Shown here in pieces: positions 1 to 6,658 of a stretch of DNA of 8,155 nucleotides (position 1 is its first letter; each line of letters starts with the position of its first letter). Below the pieces are notes generated by a model, which saw only the letters and a program-made list of their open reading frames with translations, was not told where the DNA came from and did not search any database. The position numbers and the translations under genes are program-made. Location: positions 1-8,155 of the forward strand of contig DATIFQ010000300.1 in assembly GCA_035455185.1 (NCBI GenBank), given 5' to 3'. Source of the stretch: JAEHDI01 sp035455185 (GTDB lineage: Bacteria > Acidobacteriota > Terriglobia > Bryobacterales > Bryobacteraceae).

Positions 1-1305
1 CTGGGCATGACCCGGCTCAACGTCTATGCCGGTCCGGCTGGTTTCTACCTCATCCGCGGAGGTCCGGCTGGCGACAAAACCGTCCTCGACTCCCGCTTTG
101 GCACCCCGGCCGTATTCCCGGGCCCGGCGCCCAAGGCGAACGACATGTTCCCACCCAACAAGACCTATTACGAGATTCCGATCGCAATTCAGGACCGTTC
201 GTTCAACACCGACGGGTCACTCTTCTACCCTGACACGCGCGCGTTCTTCGACGAAGTGGAAGGTCCGTTTATACCGGGCAGCGACCTTTCGCCGATCTGG
301 AACCCCGAGTTTTTCGGCAACATGATAATGGTGAACGGCAACACCTGGCCGTTCCAGACCGTGGAGCAGCGCCGCTACCGCTTCCGTTTCCTGAATGGAT
401 GCCAGTCGCGCTTCCTCATTCTGGACTTCAACAACATCCCTGGCGTGGAAGTGTGGCAGATCGGCAACGAAGGCGGTTTCTTGGCGGCGCCCGTGAACAT
501 CACGGCGAACAACGGCAACCGGCTGCTAATGGGGCTGGCGGAACGCGCCGACATGATCGTCGACTTCACGAACGTTCCGGTGGGCAGCTACGTGCTCGGC
601 AACGTCGGTCCGGACGAGCCCTTTGGTGGTGGCATTCCGGGCATTGACTTCGATCCGGCTGACCCTGCCAGTACAGGCCAGGTGATGGAGTTCCGTGTCG
701 TGCCGGCGGTCGCCCCCGACCCGACCACGCCGCCGCAGTTTCTGGTGCTGCCGCCCATCGCCCCCCTTCCGGCCGAGACCAACACCCGACACCTGGCGCT
801 AGTCGAGAAAGCGTCGGAGTTCTTCGAAGACTCACCTGCGGAAGCTGGGCTCGGCACGGTCGACGGAGATCCAAACGTCGCTCCTGGTGTCCTGAAGACG
901 CGGCTATGGATGGATCCCGTCACCGAGAATCCGGCTATCGGCGACACGGAGGTCTGGGAAATCTACAATACGACCGCCGACGCCCACCCGATGCATATCC
1001 ATGAGGTGGTCTTCGAGGTTGTCAACCGGCAGCCGATCATCGTCGAGGAAGAGGGAGGAGAGGGAGGAGAAGAGGAAGAAGAAACGGTTATCGTTGACGC
1101 CGCATCTCCGCCGACTGGACCTGAACCATGGGAAACCGGCTTCAAGGACACGGTGATTTCCTACCCGGGACAAGTCACTCGCGTACGGTTGAAGTTCGAC
1201 ACTCCTGGACAGTTCGTCTGGCATTGCCACATCGTGGAGCATGAGGACAACGAGATGATGCGGCCGTACCGCATTGGACCCGTGCAGCCGGGTCAGCCAG
1301 AGTAG
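1..1305 (+). CDS. Multicopper oxidase, CotA/bilirubin oxidase-like, 5'-truncated by window edge
   Basis: Probable copper-dependent oxidase that takes electrons from phenolic or metal substrates and reduces O2 to water; likely exported, but the N-terminus is not seen. The frame is open from base 1, and the first residues (LGMTRLNVYAG) match the point just after the first HxH copper pair in CotA-type enzymes, so ATG at 7 is internal and domain 1 is mostly missing. Counting from that Met: YAGPAGFYLIR at 7-17, a middle cupredoxin domain at roughly 50-235, then the C-terminal copper motifs HPMHIH at 327-332 and HCHIVEHEDNEMM at 406-418. These supply type 1 and type 2/3 ligands (His327, His330, His332, His406, Cys407, His408, His412, Met417). 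Odd feature: a Glu/Gly-rich stretch at 347-359 between the two motifs, where CotA has an ordinary loop. It runs convergently towards the fragment at 1338-1565. Family call is firm; substrate is unknown. Confidence 0.93.
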   Translation: MGMTRLNVYAGPAGFYLIRGGPAGDKTVLDSRFGTPAVFPGPAPKANDMFPPNKTYYEIPIAIQDRSFNTDGSLFYPDTRAFFDEVEGPFIPGSDLSPIWNPEFFGNMIMVNGNTWPFQTVEQRRYRFRFLNGCQSRFLILDFNNIPGVEVWQIGNEGGFLAAPVNITANNGNRLLMGLAERADMIVDFTNVPVGSYVLGNVGPDEPFGGGIPGIDFDPADPASTGQVMEFRVVPAVAPDPTTPPQFLVLPPIAPLPAETNTRHLALVEKASEFFEDSPAEAGLGTVDGDPNVAPGVLKTRLWMDPVTENPAIGDTEVWEIYNTTADAHPMHIHEVVFEVVNRQPIIVEEEGGEGGEEEEETVIVDAASPPTGPEPWETGFKDTVISYPGQVTRVRLKFDTPGQFVWHCHIVEHEDNEMMRPYRIGPVQPGQPE

Positions 1306-1336
1306 TAGTCTGCTCGAGGGCGGGACGCCGGTCGCC

Positions 1337-1463
1337 GTCAGCGCTGAGCCGATCGCCCCGCGAACCAGTAGCGATGCACCGGCAGGGGCATCTCGGAATC
1401 CGCGCCCCGCACGCTCTTCCAGATGATCTCGTTCAGCGCGAACATCGGCGCCAGGTCGACCTC
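1337..1463. repeat. Left copy of 127-bp direct repeat (3' end of phosphoesterase gene)
   Basis: Direct repeat of 4192-4318. By eye the two copies align without gaps with about 12 mismatches in 127 bases. The repeat starts just beyond the stop codon and ends inside the coding part, after the codons for EVDLAPMF. Similarity stops abruptly after 1463. The copies bracket the lower-GC block between them. Confidence 0.85.
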
Positions 1464-1565
1464 TTCGAATAGCGAGTCGGCCTTGACCTCGAGGGCGTAC
1501 CTGAGTCCGTCTGTGTCCTCGAAGCTGCCGCGGCAGGGCCGAACGGTGGTCCAGAGGCTCTCCAA
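1338..1565 (-). pseudogene. Orphan C-terminal fragment of a propeller/phosphoesterase gene
   Basis: The last 42 or so codons encode almost exactly the C-terminus of the protein at 4193-6652: EVDLAPMFALNEIIWKSVRG, then ADSEMPLPVHRYWFAGRSAQR, with one Ser/Pro difference plus changes at the junction. A beta-propeller and a phosphatase domain would be needed upstream, but neither is present. The frame stays open further 5' (a TTG at 1563-1565 is the first possible start and the frame is open beyond it), yet its translation, for example ESLWTTVRPCRGSFEDTDG, does not resemble the intact gene. So this is a broken gene end, either a displaced 3' end or the relic of a lost paralogue. The upstream boundary of the relic is uncertain; only about 1338-1470 is supported by similarity. 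It is unlikely to be expressed as a functional protein. Confidence 0.8.
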
Positions 1566-2026
1566 AGCCCCAGCTGGGGAACCGTGAATCGACCACTGCC
1601 TAGTGAAGAGCCCTGCTGTTTGATGCCGATCGGCTATCGTTGGCGGAAGGCATCTGACTCGGCGGCTGTCTGGGCAGATTCATCAGACTGATTCCAGGAC
1701 TCTCGTTGCTTTAATAGAATGGCGCTTCCGGCTGTTTAGTGGCTTCGTAGCCAAGTCGAAACCACCACGCTAAAAGTAGATGGCTTGAGCGAGCTTCTGT
1801 TTGGCCGCGAAAGTCCGCGCTTTGTCATTTACCCGCCCGGATCTTGGCGTTGATGGATTTGCTGGCTGCGTCGTGAACCGGCGCACAAGTGACAATGAGC
1901 ATGTGTTCGGGCGCATCCCTTCTCCTGAAAATACCGGTGAGCGGCCGGCCTACATCCCCGTGGCTCTGGCTTTGCGTTGATGCCGGAGAGCGGGTAGTGA
2001 ATGAGGGGCCTCAGCTTCAGCGGATG
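1566..2026. other. Intergenic stretch, no convincing gene
   Basis: About 460 bases with only short reading frames. On the minus strand a 48-codon frame (1770-1916, ATG start, TAG stop) overlaps a 25-codon frame (1825-1902, beginning MLIVTCAPVHDAASKS). The two together read like a gene relic with a frameshift, but I recognise no family. Small self-complementary sites occur at 1741-1752 (GGCTTCGTAGCC) and 2002-2013 (TGAGGGGCCTCA). The second lies about 14 bases past the stop of the HEPN-like gene but has no T-run on the minus strand, so I do not call a terminator. No tRNA, CRISPR or insertion-sequence end is visible. Confidence 0.5.
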
Positions 2027-3169
2027 TCATGGGTTTTGGCCTGTTAGAGACTGCCACCAGTTAAGAAGGGCACCGCGGGCAAGGTATTCGAAGACGTGAA
2101 GGTGGAGCGGAACGTCTTTTGCAACCCAGACGCCGCCCCGCGCACTCGCTGCAAGCCCAAGTGGTTTTTCTGGCGGTGCCGGCCAATCGTGAGCGACGCG
2201 ACGCGGAGGTTCACACATGGGTGCCGGAAACGGAATGCCGGCGTGCAGTGCTTGGGAGCGGTATTTGTAGACCATAGACAAAATTCGTTTCAATTGTCTG
2301 CTTGTCCATTGCACACGAAAGGTTACCGGTGGCCGAGCCGGCGGAGGCTCCGGCAGAAACCGTAGAAGGAACTTCACGAACTTCTGGGTAGCTCCCAGTG
2401 ACTCAACAAGGCGGAGCGCAACCTCGTCGATGAGATCCGGACAGCGTTCTTCGAGGATCTTTGCAAGGTCAGGTCTGGAGGCACGGAGTCGTTCCACCGG
2501 CGTCTCATAGCGCTGATCCCAGCGATGCGCGGCGCATTCAACCGCAGAAACCATCAGAAGCCACGCCATAGCTGGATCTGATTCAGCGATCCAAACCGAT
2601 TCCTGGTATAGTCTTGCGGACCGAACAAGGGCTGTACCGTCAGACTGCGTGAGCTCGGGCAGGATCGGGAATCGTTTGAGACTGTCTAAAGAATGAGCAC
2701 CCAAGGCATTTGGCAACATGCGGCCACAACTGTTTGTGATCAATACCGGCTCGCGGAAGCCATAATACGCGATCGGCACACCTCTTGGATCGCTTCCATG
2801 CGGTGGAAACTCGCGACTTGCGGGGCCAGCCTTAAGTCGAATACCCAGGACGAGTGACACCAGTGCGGCAACCTCGTCCTGAAGTTCACCGCCGTGGTAG
2901 CTCCCTACATTCGTCTTCTCCATCGATGGCAGTTCGTGCCGGAAGTGGTATTGAACTCGCAGGACAAGCGCTGGCTTGAGAGAATCCCTGGGCATCCCGG
3001 CATGAGCAATCGTATTGAACAATTCATATGGTCCGAACGCTGTAGTTCCTCCGGTCATCCAGGCGTCAGTGAACAGGGGGTATTCAAGGACCTCAGGCGG
3101 TTCCTGGGAATCCCCGGAGGCGCGCCAATTGTCGATGACCAGAGGACCGCAACTCGGCAATTCAGTCAT
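2027..3169 (-). CDS. Hypothetical protein with C-terminal HEPN-like (ApeA-type) domain
   Basis: A 380-residue protein without signal peptide or membrane segment, so probably cytoplasmic. The best clue is near the C-terminus: a helix ending VYKYRSQALHAG, giving R304-x4-H309, fits the R-x(4-6)-H motif of HEPN RNases. It is preceded by a helix with ESDPAMAWLLMVSAVECAA (about 196-214), a pattern I associate with ApeA-like HEPN proteins. The N-terminal half, with VLRVQYHFRHELPS at about 70-83, is unrecognised. Start choice: the frame is open to a TTG at 3220, but ATG at 3167-3169 follows a purine-rich AAAAAGGGTGG a few bases upstream and is preferred. It lies 103 bases downstream of the membrane-anchored gene on the same strand, with no clear terminator between. 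HEPN proteins often act as RNA-cutting effectors in phage defence or toxin systems; whether this one cuts RNA is unknown. CDS is firm, domain call moderate. Confidence 0.75.
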   Translation of the reverse strand: MTELPSCGPLVIDNWRASGDSQEPPEVLEYPLFTDAWMTGGTTAFGPYELFNTIAHAGMPRDSLKPALVLRVQYHFRHELPSMEKTNVGSYHGGELQDEVAALVSLVLGIRLKAGPASREFPPHGSDPRGVPIAYYGFREPVLITNSCGRMLPNALGAHSLDSLKRFPILPELTQSDGTALVRSARLYQESVWIAESDPAMAWLLMVSAVECAAHRWDQRYETPVERLRASRPDLAKILEERCPDLIDEVALRLVESLGATQKFVKFLLRFLPEPPPARPPVTFRVQWTSRQLKRILSMVYKYRSQALHAGIPFPAPMCEPPRRVAHDWPAPPEKPLGLAASARGGVWVAKDVPLHLHVFEYLARGALLNWWQSLTGQNP

Positions 3170-3272
3170 GACCACCCTTTTTGTGATAACCGGAGTGCAC
3201 CGCTCGTCGGCACGCAACAAAAATCCGCAGATGGGGGTTTCTGAGGGACAAGCACACCGGTCTCATTAGTAC

Positions 3273-3962
3273 CTAATACTTAAACGTGCCGGTGCCGATG
3301 TCACGATGGATGTGTTTTCCATCTGTGTTAGTCCCCTCATAAACACCAGAGATCTGCATCGTTGTCGGGCGTTTTCGTGGGTACGCGAAACGATCGATTG
3401 CCGTGAGAGAAACTCCATCCTTTTCTTCGGTTTCTAGCGCAGCCGTCGCAAACACGATTTGCAGGGGATGACCGCGCAGCAACCTCTTGCACAAAACTCT
3501 ATAGGCTGGCACAGCGATGGCCCTAAAGGCGGGCTCCTCTTCAACCTCCTTTCCGCTGGCGTCCTTGTACTTCAGGGAGCTGTAAACAAGGCCCGGGGGA
3601 TCACCTGATATAGCCAAGAGATTGACATCTGGGATTTCGCTCAGTTGTGCGGCTTTGGCAACCTCGGTGTCGAACCTGACCAGGAAATCAACATTCTCAA
3701 GGTCAAAGTCGTTGTGGTTGGTTATGTGCAGGCGGACGTCTGTGAACTCCTTCCGCCACTCTACCCCGCCAATCAACGTGCGTTCGACATGATCGGGCGC
3801 GATGAACGTGTGAAATTCCAGGCGCTCCCTGGCTACCTCGGCTGGATGCCTCTGATCAACTGGGGTTGCCATAACTGGAGCTACTCTTGGCTTCGGAGGT
3901 GACGCCCAGTAACTCGCCAGTAAGCAACAGCCAACAACAATCAGACTTCCACCGACAATCAC
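3273..3962 (-). CDS. Membrane-anchored hypothetical protein
   Basis: A 229-residue protein of no family I recognise. It opens with one hydrophobic segment (about residues 2-20, VGGSLIVVGCCLLASYWA). Then come a Pro/Arg-rich linker (22-45) and a soluble part of alternating hydrophobic strands, for example VRLHITNHNDFDLENVDFL at 76-94, typical of an Ig-like beta-sandwich. VVGC at 9-12 could also be a lipobox, although no positive charge precedes it. The start is GTG at 3960-3962, overlapping the stop of the small gene upstream as GTGA, which suggests translational coupling. The frame is open only about 24 codons further up, to a TAG. That extra stretch (RDWR directly before the GTG) leaves open that a one-base frameshift splits a single three-helix protein. 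It may act with the HEPN-like gene downstream, but that is inferred from order only. Confidence 0.72.
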   Translation of the reverse strand: MIVGGSLIVVGCCLLASYWASPPKPRVAPVMATPVDQRHPAEVARERLEFHTFIAPDHVERTLIGGVEWRKEFTDVRLHITNHNDFDLENVDFLVRFDTEVAKAAQLSEIPDVNLLAISGDPPGLVYSSLKYKDASGKEVEEEPAFRAIAVPAYRVLCKRLLRGHPLQIVFATAALETEEKDGVSLTAIDRFAYPRKRPTTMQISGVYEGTNTDGKHIHRDIGTGTFKY

Positions 3963-4132
3963 TCTCCAATCCCGTATGCCCAGGCCAATGATCCCACAAT
4001 AGCAGCCGCCATCAGTAGCAAGCTAGCAATGCGATGGCTGAATCTGCCAGTCATCGCAATAGACGCCAAGAACAGGCCAATAAACAAGCCAAACAGAGGG
4101 CTCTCGATGAGCCGCACGAGCGTTTCCGGCAC
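3959..4132 (-). CDS. Small two-helix membrane protein
   Basis: A 57-residue product starting at GTG (4130-4132) and ending at TGA (3959-3961). It begins MPETLVRLIESPLFGLFIGL and has two clear hydrophobic segments (about 12-27 and 35-53) separated by a basic turn, TGRFSHR. The regular hydrophobic pattern, and the four-base GTGA overlap with the next gene, argue that it is translated. Alternative starts are GTG six codons into the frame, or ATG at about codon 27, which would remove the first helix. A TAG lies three codons upstream of the chosen GTG. The GAGG ribosome-binding match is about 12 bases upstream, slightly far, and sits in a hairpin. It could instead be the N-terminal part of a three-helix protein continued by the 229-residue frame, separated by a frameshift. 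Function unknown. Confidence 0.55.
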   Translation of the reverse strand: MPETLVRLIESPLFGLFIGLFLASIAMTGRFSHRIASLLLMAAAIVGSLAWAYGIGE

Positions 4133-4133
4133 G

Positions 4134-4148
4134 GAGGTATTCTACCTC
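4134..4148. promoter_or_regulatory. Perfect dyad covering the ribosome-binding site of the small membrane gene
   Basis: GAGGTA-TTC-TACCTC is a perfect six-base inverted repeat with a three-base centre, ending one base before the GTG start at 4132. In the minus-strand message the GAGG element forms one arm, so a hairpin could hide the ribosome-binding site; as DNA it could be an operator half-site pair. Small enough to arise by chance. Confidence 0.3.
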
Positions 4149-4191
4149 GCCGTGTAGGTTCAGTGATTCGTTGTATGCAGCGGTCCCGCCT

Positions 4192-4318
4192 GTCAACGCT
4201 GAGCGGGCCGGCCCGCGAACCAGTAGCGATGAACCGGTAGCGGCATCTCGGAGTCCGCGCCCCGCACGCTTTTCCAGATGATCTCGTTCAGCGCGAACAT
4301 CGGTGCCAGGTCCACCTC
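4192..4318. repeat. Right copy of 127-bp direct repeat, within intact gene 3' end
   Basis: Partner of 1337-1463, in the same orientation, about 12 mismatches over 127 bases. This copy contains the functional stop codon and last 41 codons of the phosphoesterase gene, plus one base beyond. Of the 12 differences, 10 are silent in the coding frame and the other two fall in one codon (Ser versus Pro). Confidence 0.85.
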
Positions 4319-6652
4319 GTCGAGCTCCATCTCCATGGATTCCCGCGCTCCCCACGCCGTCTGCGTGTTTCGCGCATCGAGGTCCACCTGCGGCTTGACG
4401 TGGCGGTACGGTTCGAGGTCCGGTTTCTCCATGAAGCTCGCGTACATCGGCGTCGCCGCCGCGTCGTACTGGGTCATCGGCGGCAGACCGAGGAGCAGCT
4501 CGATCGTCCGCAGCATCGAGCTCGTCGTGTAAAGTGTGCTGTCCACTGCTCCGCGCCGCACGTATGGGCTGACCACCAGCCCCACCGTCCGCCGCGCGTC
4601 CACGTGGTCCGATCCGTCCTGCGCGTCGTCTTCGATGATGAAGATCGCCGTCTCCGGCCAGTAGCGGCTGTGCGTCACGCGCTCCACCAGCATTCCGACC
4701 GCCCAGTCGTTGTTCGCCACCATCGCCGTCGGCGTCAGCTCGCCCGGCCGCGTACCCCGCGTGTGGTTCTCCGGCAGGCTCATCACGACGAAATTCGGCA
4801 GGCGCTTTTCCGGGTCCGGACTGTCGTAGTGGGTCTCGTATTCGTCGAACTCACGGATGAACTCGCGAACGTTGTCCGTGTCGCGCATTCCCGGTAACTT
4901 GAAACGCGGCGCGACATGCCCAAGCAGCCGGCCCACCCCCGGAGCCGCCTCCATCTGCGTGCCGTCGCTCGACCGGACCGCGTACTCTCCATAGCTGCGA
5001 TAGGTCAGGCCCTTCTCCGCCGCCAGGTCCCACAGGTGCAGTTTTGCGCGGTACGCATTCGTGATCACCGTGCGGCTGTGCCCGCCATATTGCGGCGGCC
5101 ACGTCTTCTCGTTGTAGTCGGTGGCGTACGCCGAATTCGACCACGAGTGACCGTCCACGCTCACCTCACCGTCGCAGTACAGGTTGTCGAGCAGCACCCA
5201 CTCCTCTGCGATGGCGTGCTGATTCGGTGTCACGTTACGCCCGAAAATCGTAATCCGCGGATCTCCGTTGCCCTTCGGGATATCCCCGAAGACCTGGTCA
5301 TACGTGCGGTTCTCCTTGATGATGTAAATGACGTGCTTCACCGGCGAGCCCACCCCGACATGCTCCGGCACGATGGTCGGCCCCTTGGCCGGGACCGCCC
5401 GCTGGAGCAGATCATCCCGGTACGGCGTGTTCGCGTACACCTGCTTCGTCCAACCCGCAAGCTGTGCGCGCAGATCCCCGAGCGGCATGATATTCACGCT
5501 GCCCTTTTGCAGGCTCTTGACGGACCCTTTCCCCTCGTCGCCGGGCGGCAGCGGGCTGTTCGGCCCCCGGATGTTCGAGTACGAGCCCATGCCCTTGCTA
5601 TTGCCCACGTAAAGTTTCGGCGCCTTGCCGCCGGGCAGCGCCAGCGAGGACGGGTACCACCCCGCGGGCAGGAATCCCAGCACGTCACTCTCGCCCTTCT
5701 CCGCGACGTTGATCACCGCAATCGCGTTGTTGTCGGCGTTCGCCACGAATAGCATCTTTCCGGCCGCGTCGAGCGCCAGTGCATTCGGCGTCGTGCCCGC
5801 GGGCGCGCGAGGATGCACCGACACCGAAATCCGCTCCACCGGCTTGCGTACGGCCGTGTCAATCACCACGATGCTGTTGTCGTTGGCGCAGGAAACGAAC
5901 AGCCTGCCGTCCGCGTGGAGCGCCATGTCGTTCGGGTTGTCATCCACCGGGATGCGCGCCACCACCCGCTCAGCGGCGGTATCGATCACGCTCACCGAAT
6001 CGCTTGCCCAGTTGGAAACGTAAAGCGTGCCGCCGTCGGGCGACAGAACGAGGTCGTACGGCGCGATCTCAACCGGAATCCGTTTCTTCAGCGCGCCGGA
6101 GCCCGTGTCGAACAGCACTACGTGTCCCGCCAGATTGCTTCCGCCCCGGTTCGCCGCATACAAAACCGGCTTCGACGGGTGGTGCGCCAGCCCTGACCAG
6201 TAGATCTGCGTCATGTCCACCGTCTCGTGGAGTTCCGACACCGGCTTCGGCGAAAGCTTCCCCTCAGCGTAATCGAAAACGTAAACCGGCGCCGCGGTCG
6301 GATTCCGGCCGCTGGCGTTTCCACCGCTGACGTACAACTTCCGGCCGTCCGGACGCCACGCCAGACCCAGCCACGCGCTCTTCAGCGGGATGCGTTGTTT
6401 CGCCGTCTCGGAGGCCGGATCGATCACCACCAGCCCATGCGGATTGAATCCTCCGTGGGTCGCGATGACAGCCTTGCCGTCCGGCGCCACCGAGAGGTTC
6501 AGCAGCATGTCCTCGGTCGGAATGGCCTTCCCGAGCGGCGTGATGCGCCACCCGTTCGGAAGCTCGTATCCTTCCGGGACGGCGCGAGGAAGTTGAGACG
6601 CTGGGGCACCCAGGCAGGCCAGCAGCAGGGAAACAAGAAGCCGGGTTCTCAT
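4193..6652 (-). CDS. Secreted YVTN beta-propeller / phosphoesterase fusion protein
   Basis: An 819-residue exported two-domain protein. Residues 1-20 form a signal sequence (MRTRLLVSLLLACLGAPAS); LLAC at 10-13 could be a lipobox. Residues 50-350 are a beta-propeller with YVTN-like repeats, for example TLYVSNWASDSVSVIDTA at 209-226 and MLFVANADNNAIAVINVA at 300-317. Residues 438-745 are an alkaline-phosphatase-superfamily phosphoesterase: KENRTYDQVFGD at 446-457, VDGHSWSN at 499-506, MSLPENHTRG at 624-633 and EDDAQDGSDHVDARR at 674-688 carry the likely metal and catalytic residues. In relatives I recall the last motif as DHVDAHR, so Arg687 is unusual here. The conserved tail NEIIWKSVRGADSEMP (789-804) is the part duplicated at 1338. 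It probably hydrolyses phosphate esters outside the cytoplasm; the substrate is unknown. ATG at 6650-6652 lies six bases after the acyltransferase stop, so the two are likely co-transcribed. Confidence 0.93.
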   Translation of the reverse strand: MRTRLLVSLLLACLGAPASQLPRAVPEGYELPNGWRITPLGKAIPTEDMLLNLSVAPDGKAVIATHGGFNPHGLVVIDPASETAKQRIPLKSAWLGLAWRPDGRKLYVSGGNASGRNPTAAPVYVFDYAEGKLSPKPVSELHETVDMTQIYWSGLAHHPSKPVLYAANRGGSNLAGHVVLFDTGSGALKKRIPVEIAPYDLVLSPDGGTLYVSNWASDSVSVIDTAAERVVARIPVDDNPNDMALHADGRLFVSCANDNSIVVIDTAVRKPVERISVSVHPRAPAGTTPNALALDAAGKMLFVANADNNAIAVINVAEKGESDVLGFLPAGWYPSSLALPGGKAPKLYVGNSKGMGSYSNIRGPNSPLPPGDEGKGSVKSLQKGSVNIMPLGDLRAQLAGWTKQVYANTPYRDDLLQRAVPAKGPTIVPEHVGVGSPVKHVIYIIKENRTYDQVFGDIPKGNGDPRITIFGRNVTPNQHAIAEEWVLLDNLYCDGEVSVDGHSWSNSAYATDYNEKTWPPQYGGHSRTVITNAYRAKLHLWDLAAEKGLTYRSYGEYAVRSSDGTQMEAAPGVGRLLGHVAPRFKLPGMRDTDNVREFIREFDEYETHYDSPDPEKRLPNFVVMSLPENHTRGTRPGELTPTAMVANNDWAVGMLVERVTHSRYWPETAIFIIEDDAQDGSDHVDARRTVGLVVSPYVRRGAVDSTLYTTSSMLRTIELLLGLPPMTQYDAAATPMYASFMEKPDLEPYRHVKPQVDLDARNTQTAWGARESMEMELDEVDLAPMFALNEIIWKSVRGADSEMPLPVHRYWFAGRPAQR

Positions 6653-6658
6653 TGCTAG

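Larger units (their letters stand above)
1464..4191. other. Lower-GC insert bracketed by the direct repeat, possible genomic island
   Basis: The block between the two repeat copies differs in base composition from its flanks. A sample line inside (3301-3360) has 27 G+C of 60, while one in the adjacent phosphoesterase gene (4621-4680) has 39 of 60. It carries three minus-strand genes of unfamiliar type plus about 560 bases at its left end (1464-2026) without a convincing gene. Its right edge falls directly after the stop codon of an intact gene and its left edge at the displaced copy of that gene's end. That is the layout expected for DNA acquired at a gene 3' end. No integrase, transposase or tRNA is present inside, so mobility is inferred from layout and composition only. 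Confidence 0.4.

Noticed and set aside
31..71. GGTCCGGCTGG repeated 30 bases apart at the start of the oxidase
   Set aside because: Both copies encode GPAG in frame within the family-typical YAGPAGFYLIR region; explained by coding.
904..1596. Minus-strand open frame of 230 codons across the oxidase 3' end and the gene fragment
   Set aside because: It is antisense to the oxidase copper motifs and out of frame with the recognisable C-terminal fragment; its Arg-rich composition is typical of a GC-rich shadow frame.
1860..1900. GTGCGCC on the minus strand resembling a group II intron 5' end
   Set aside because: No domain V hairpin or reverse transcriptase frame anywhere near; the motif is too short.
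3170..3272. Possible terminator between the membrane-anchored and HEPN-like genes (T-run on the minus strand near 3225)
   Set aside because: No stable stem precedes the T-run, so the two genes may still be co-transcribed.
4916..5752. Plus-strand open frame of 278 codons opposite the phosphoesterase gene
   Set aside because: Arg/Val/His-rich translation without any domain, lying entirely opposite a gene with clear motifs; a shadow of codon bias.
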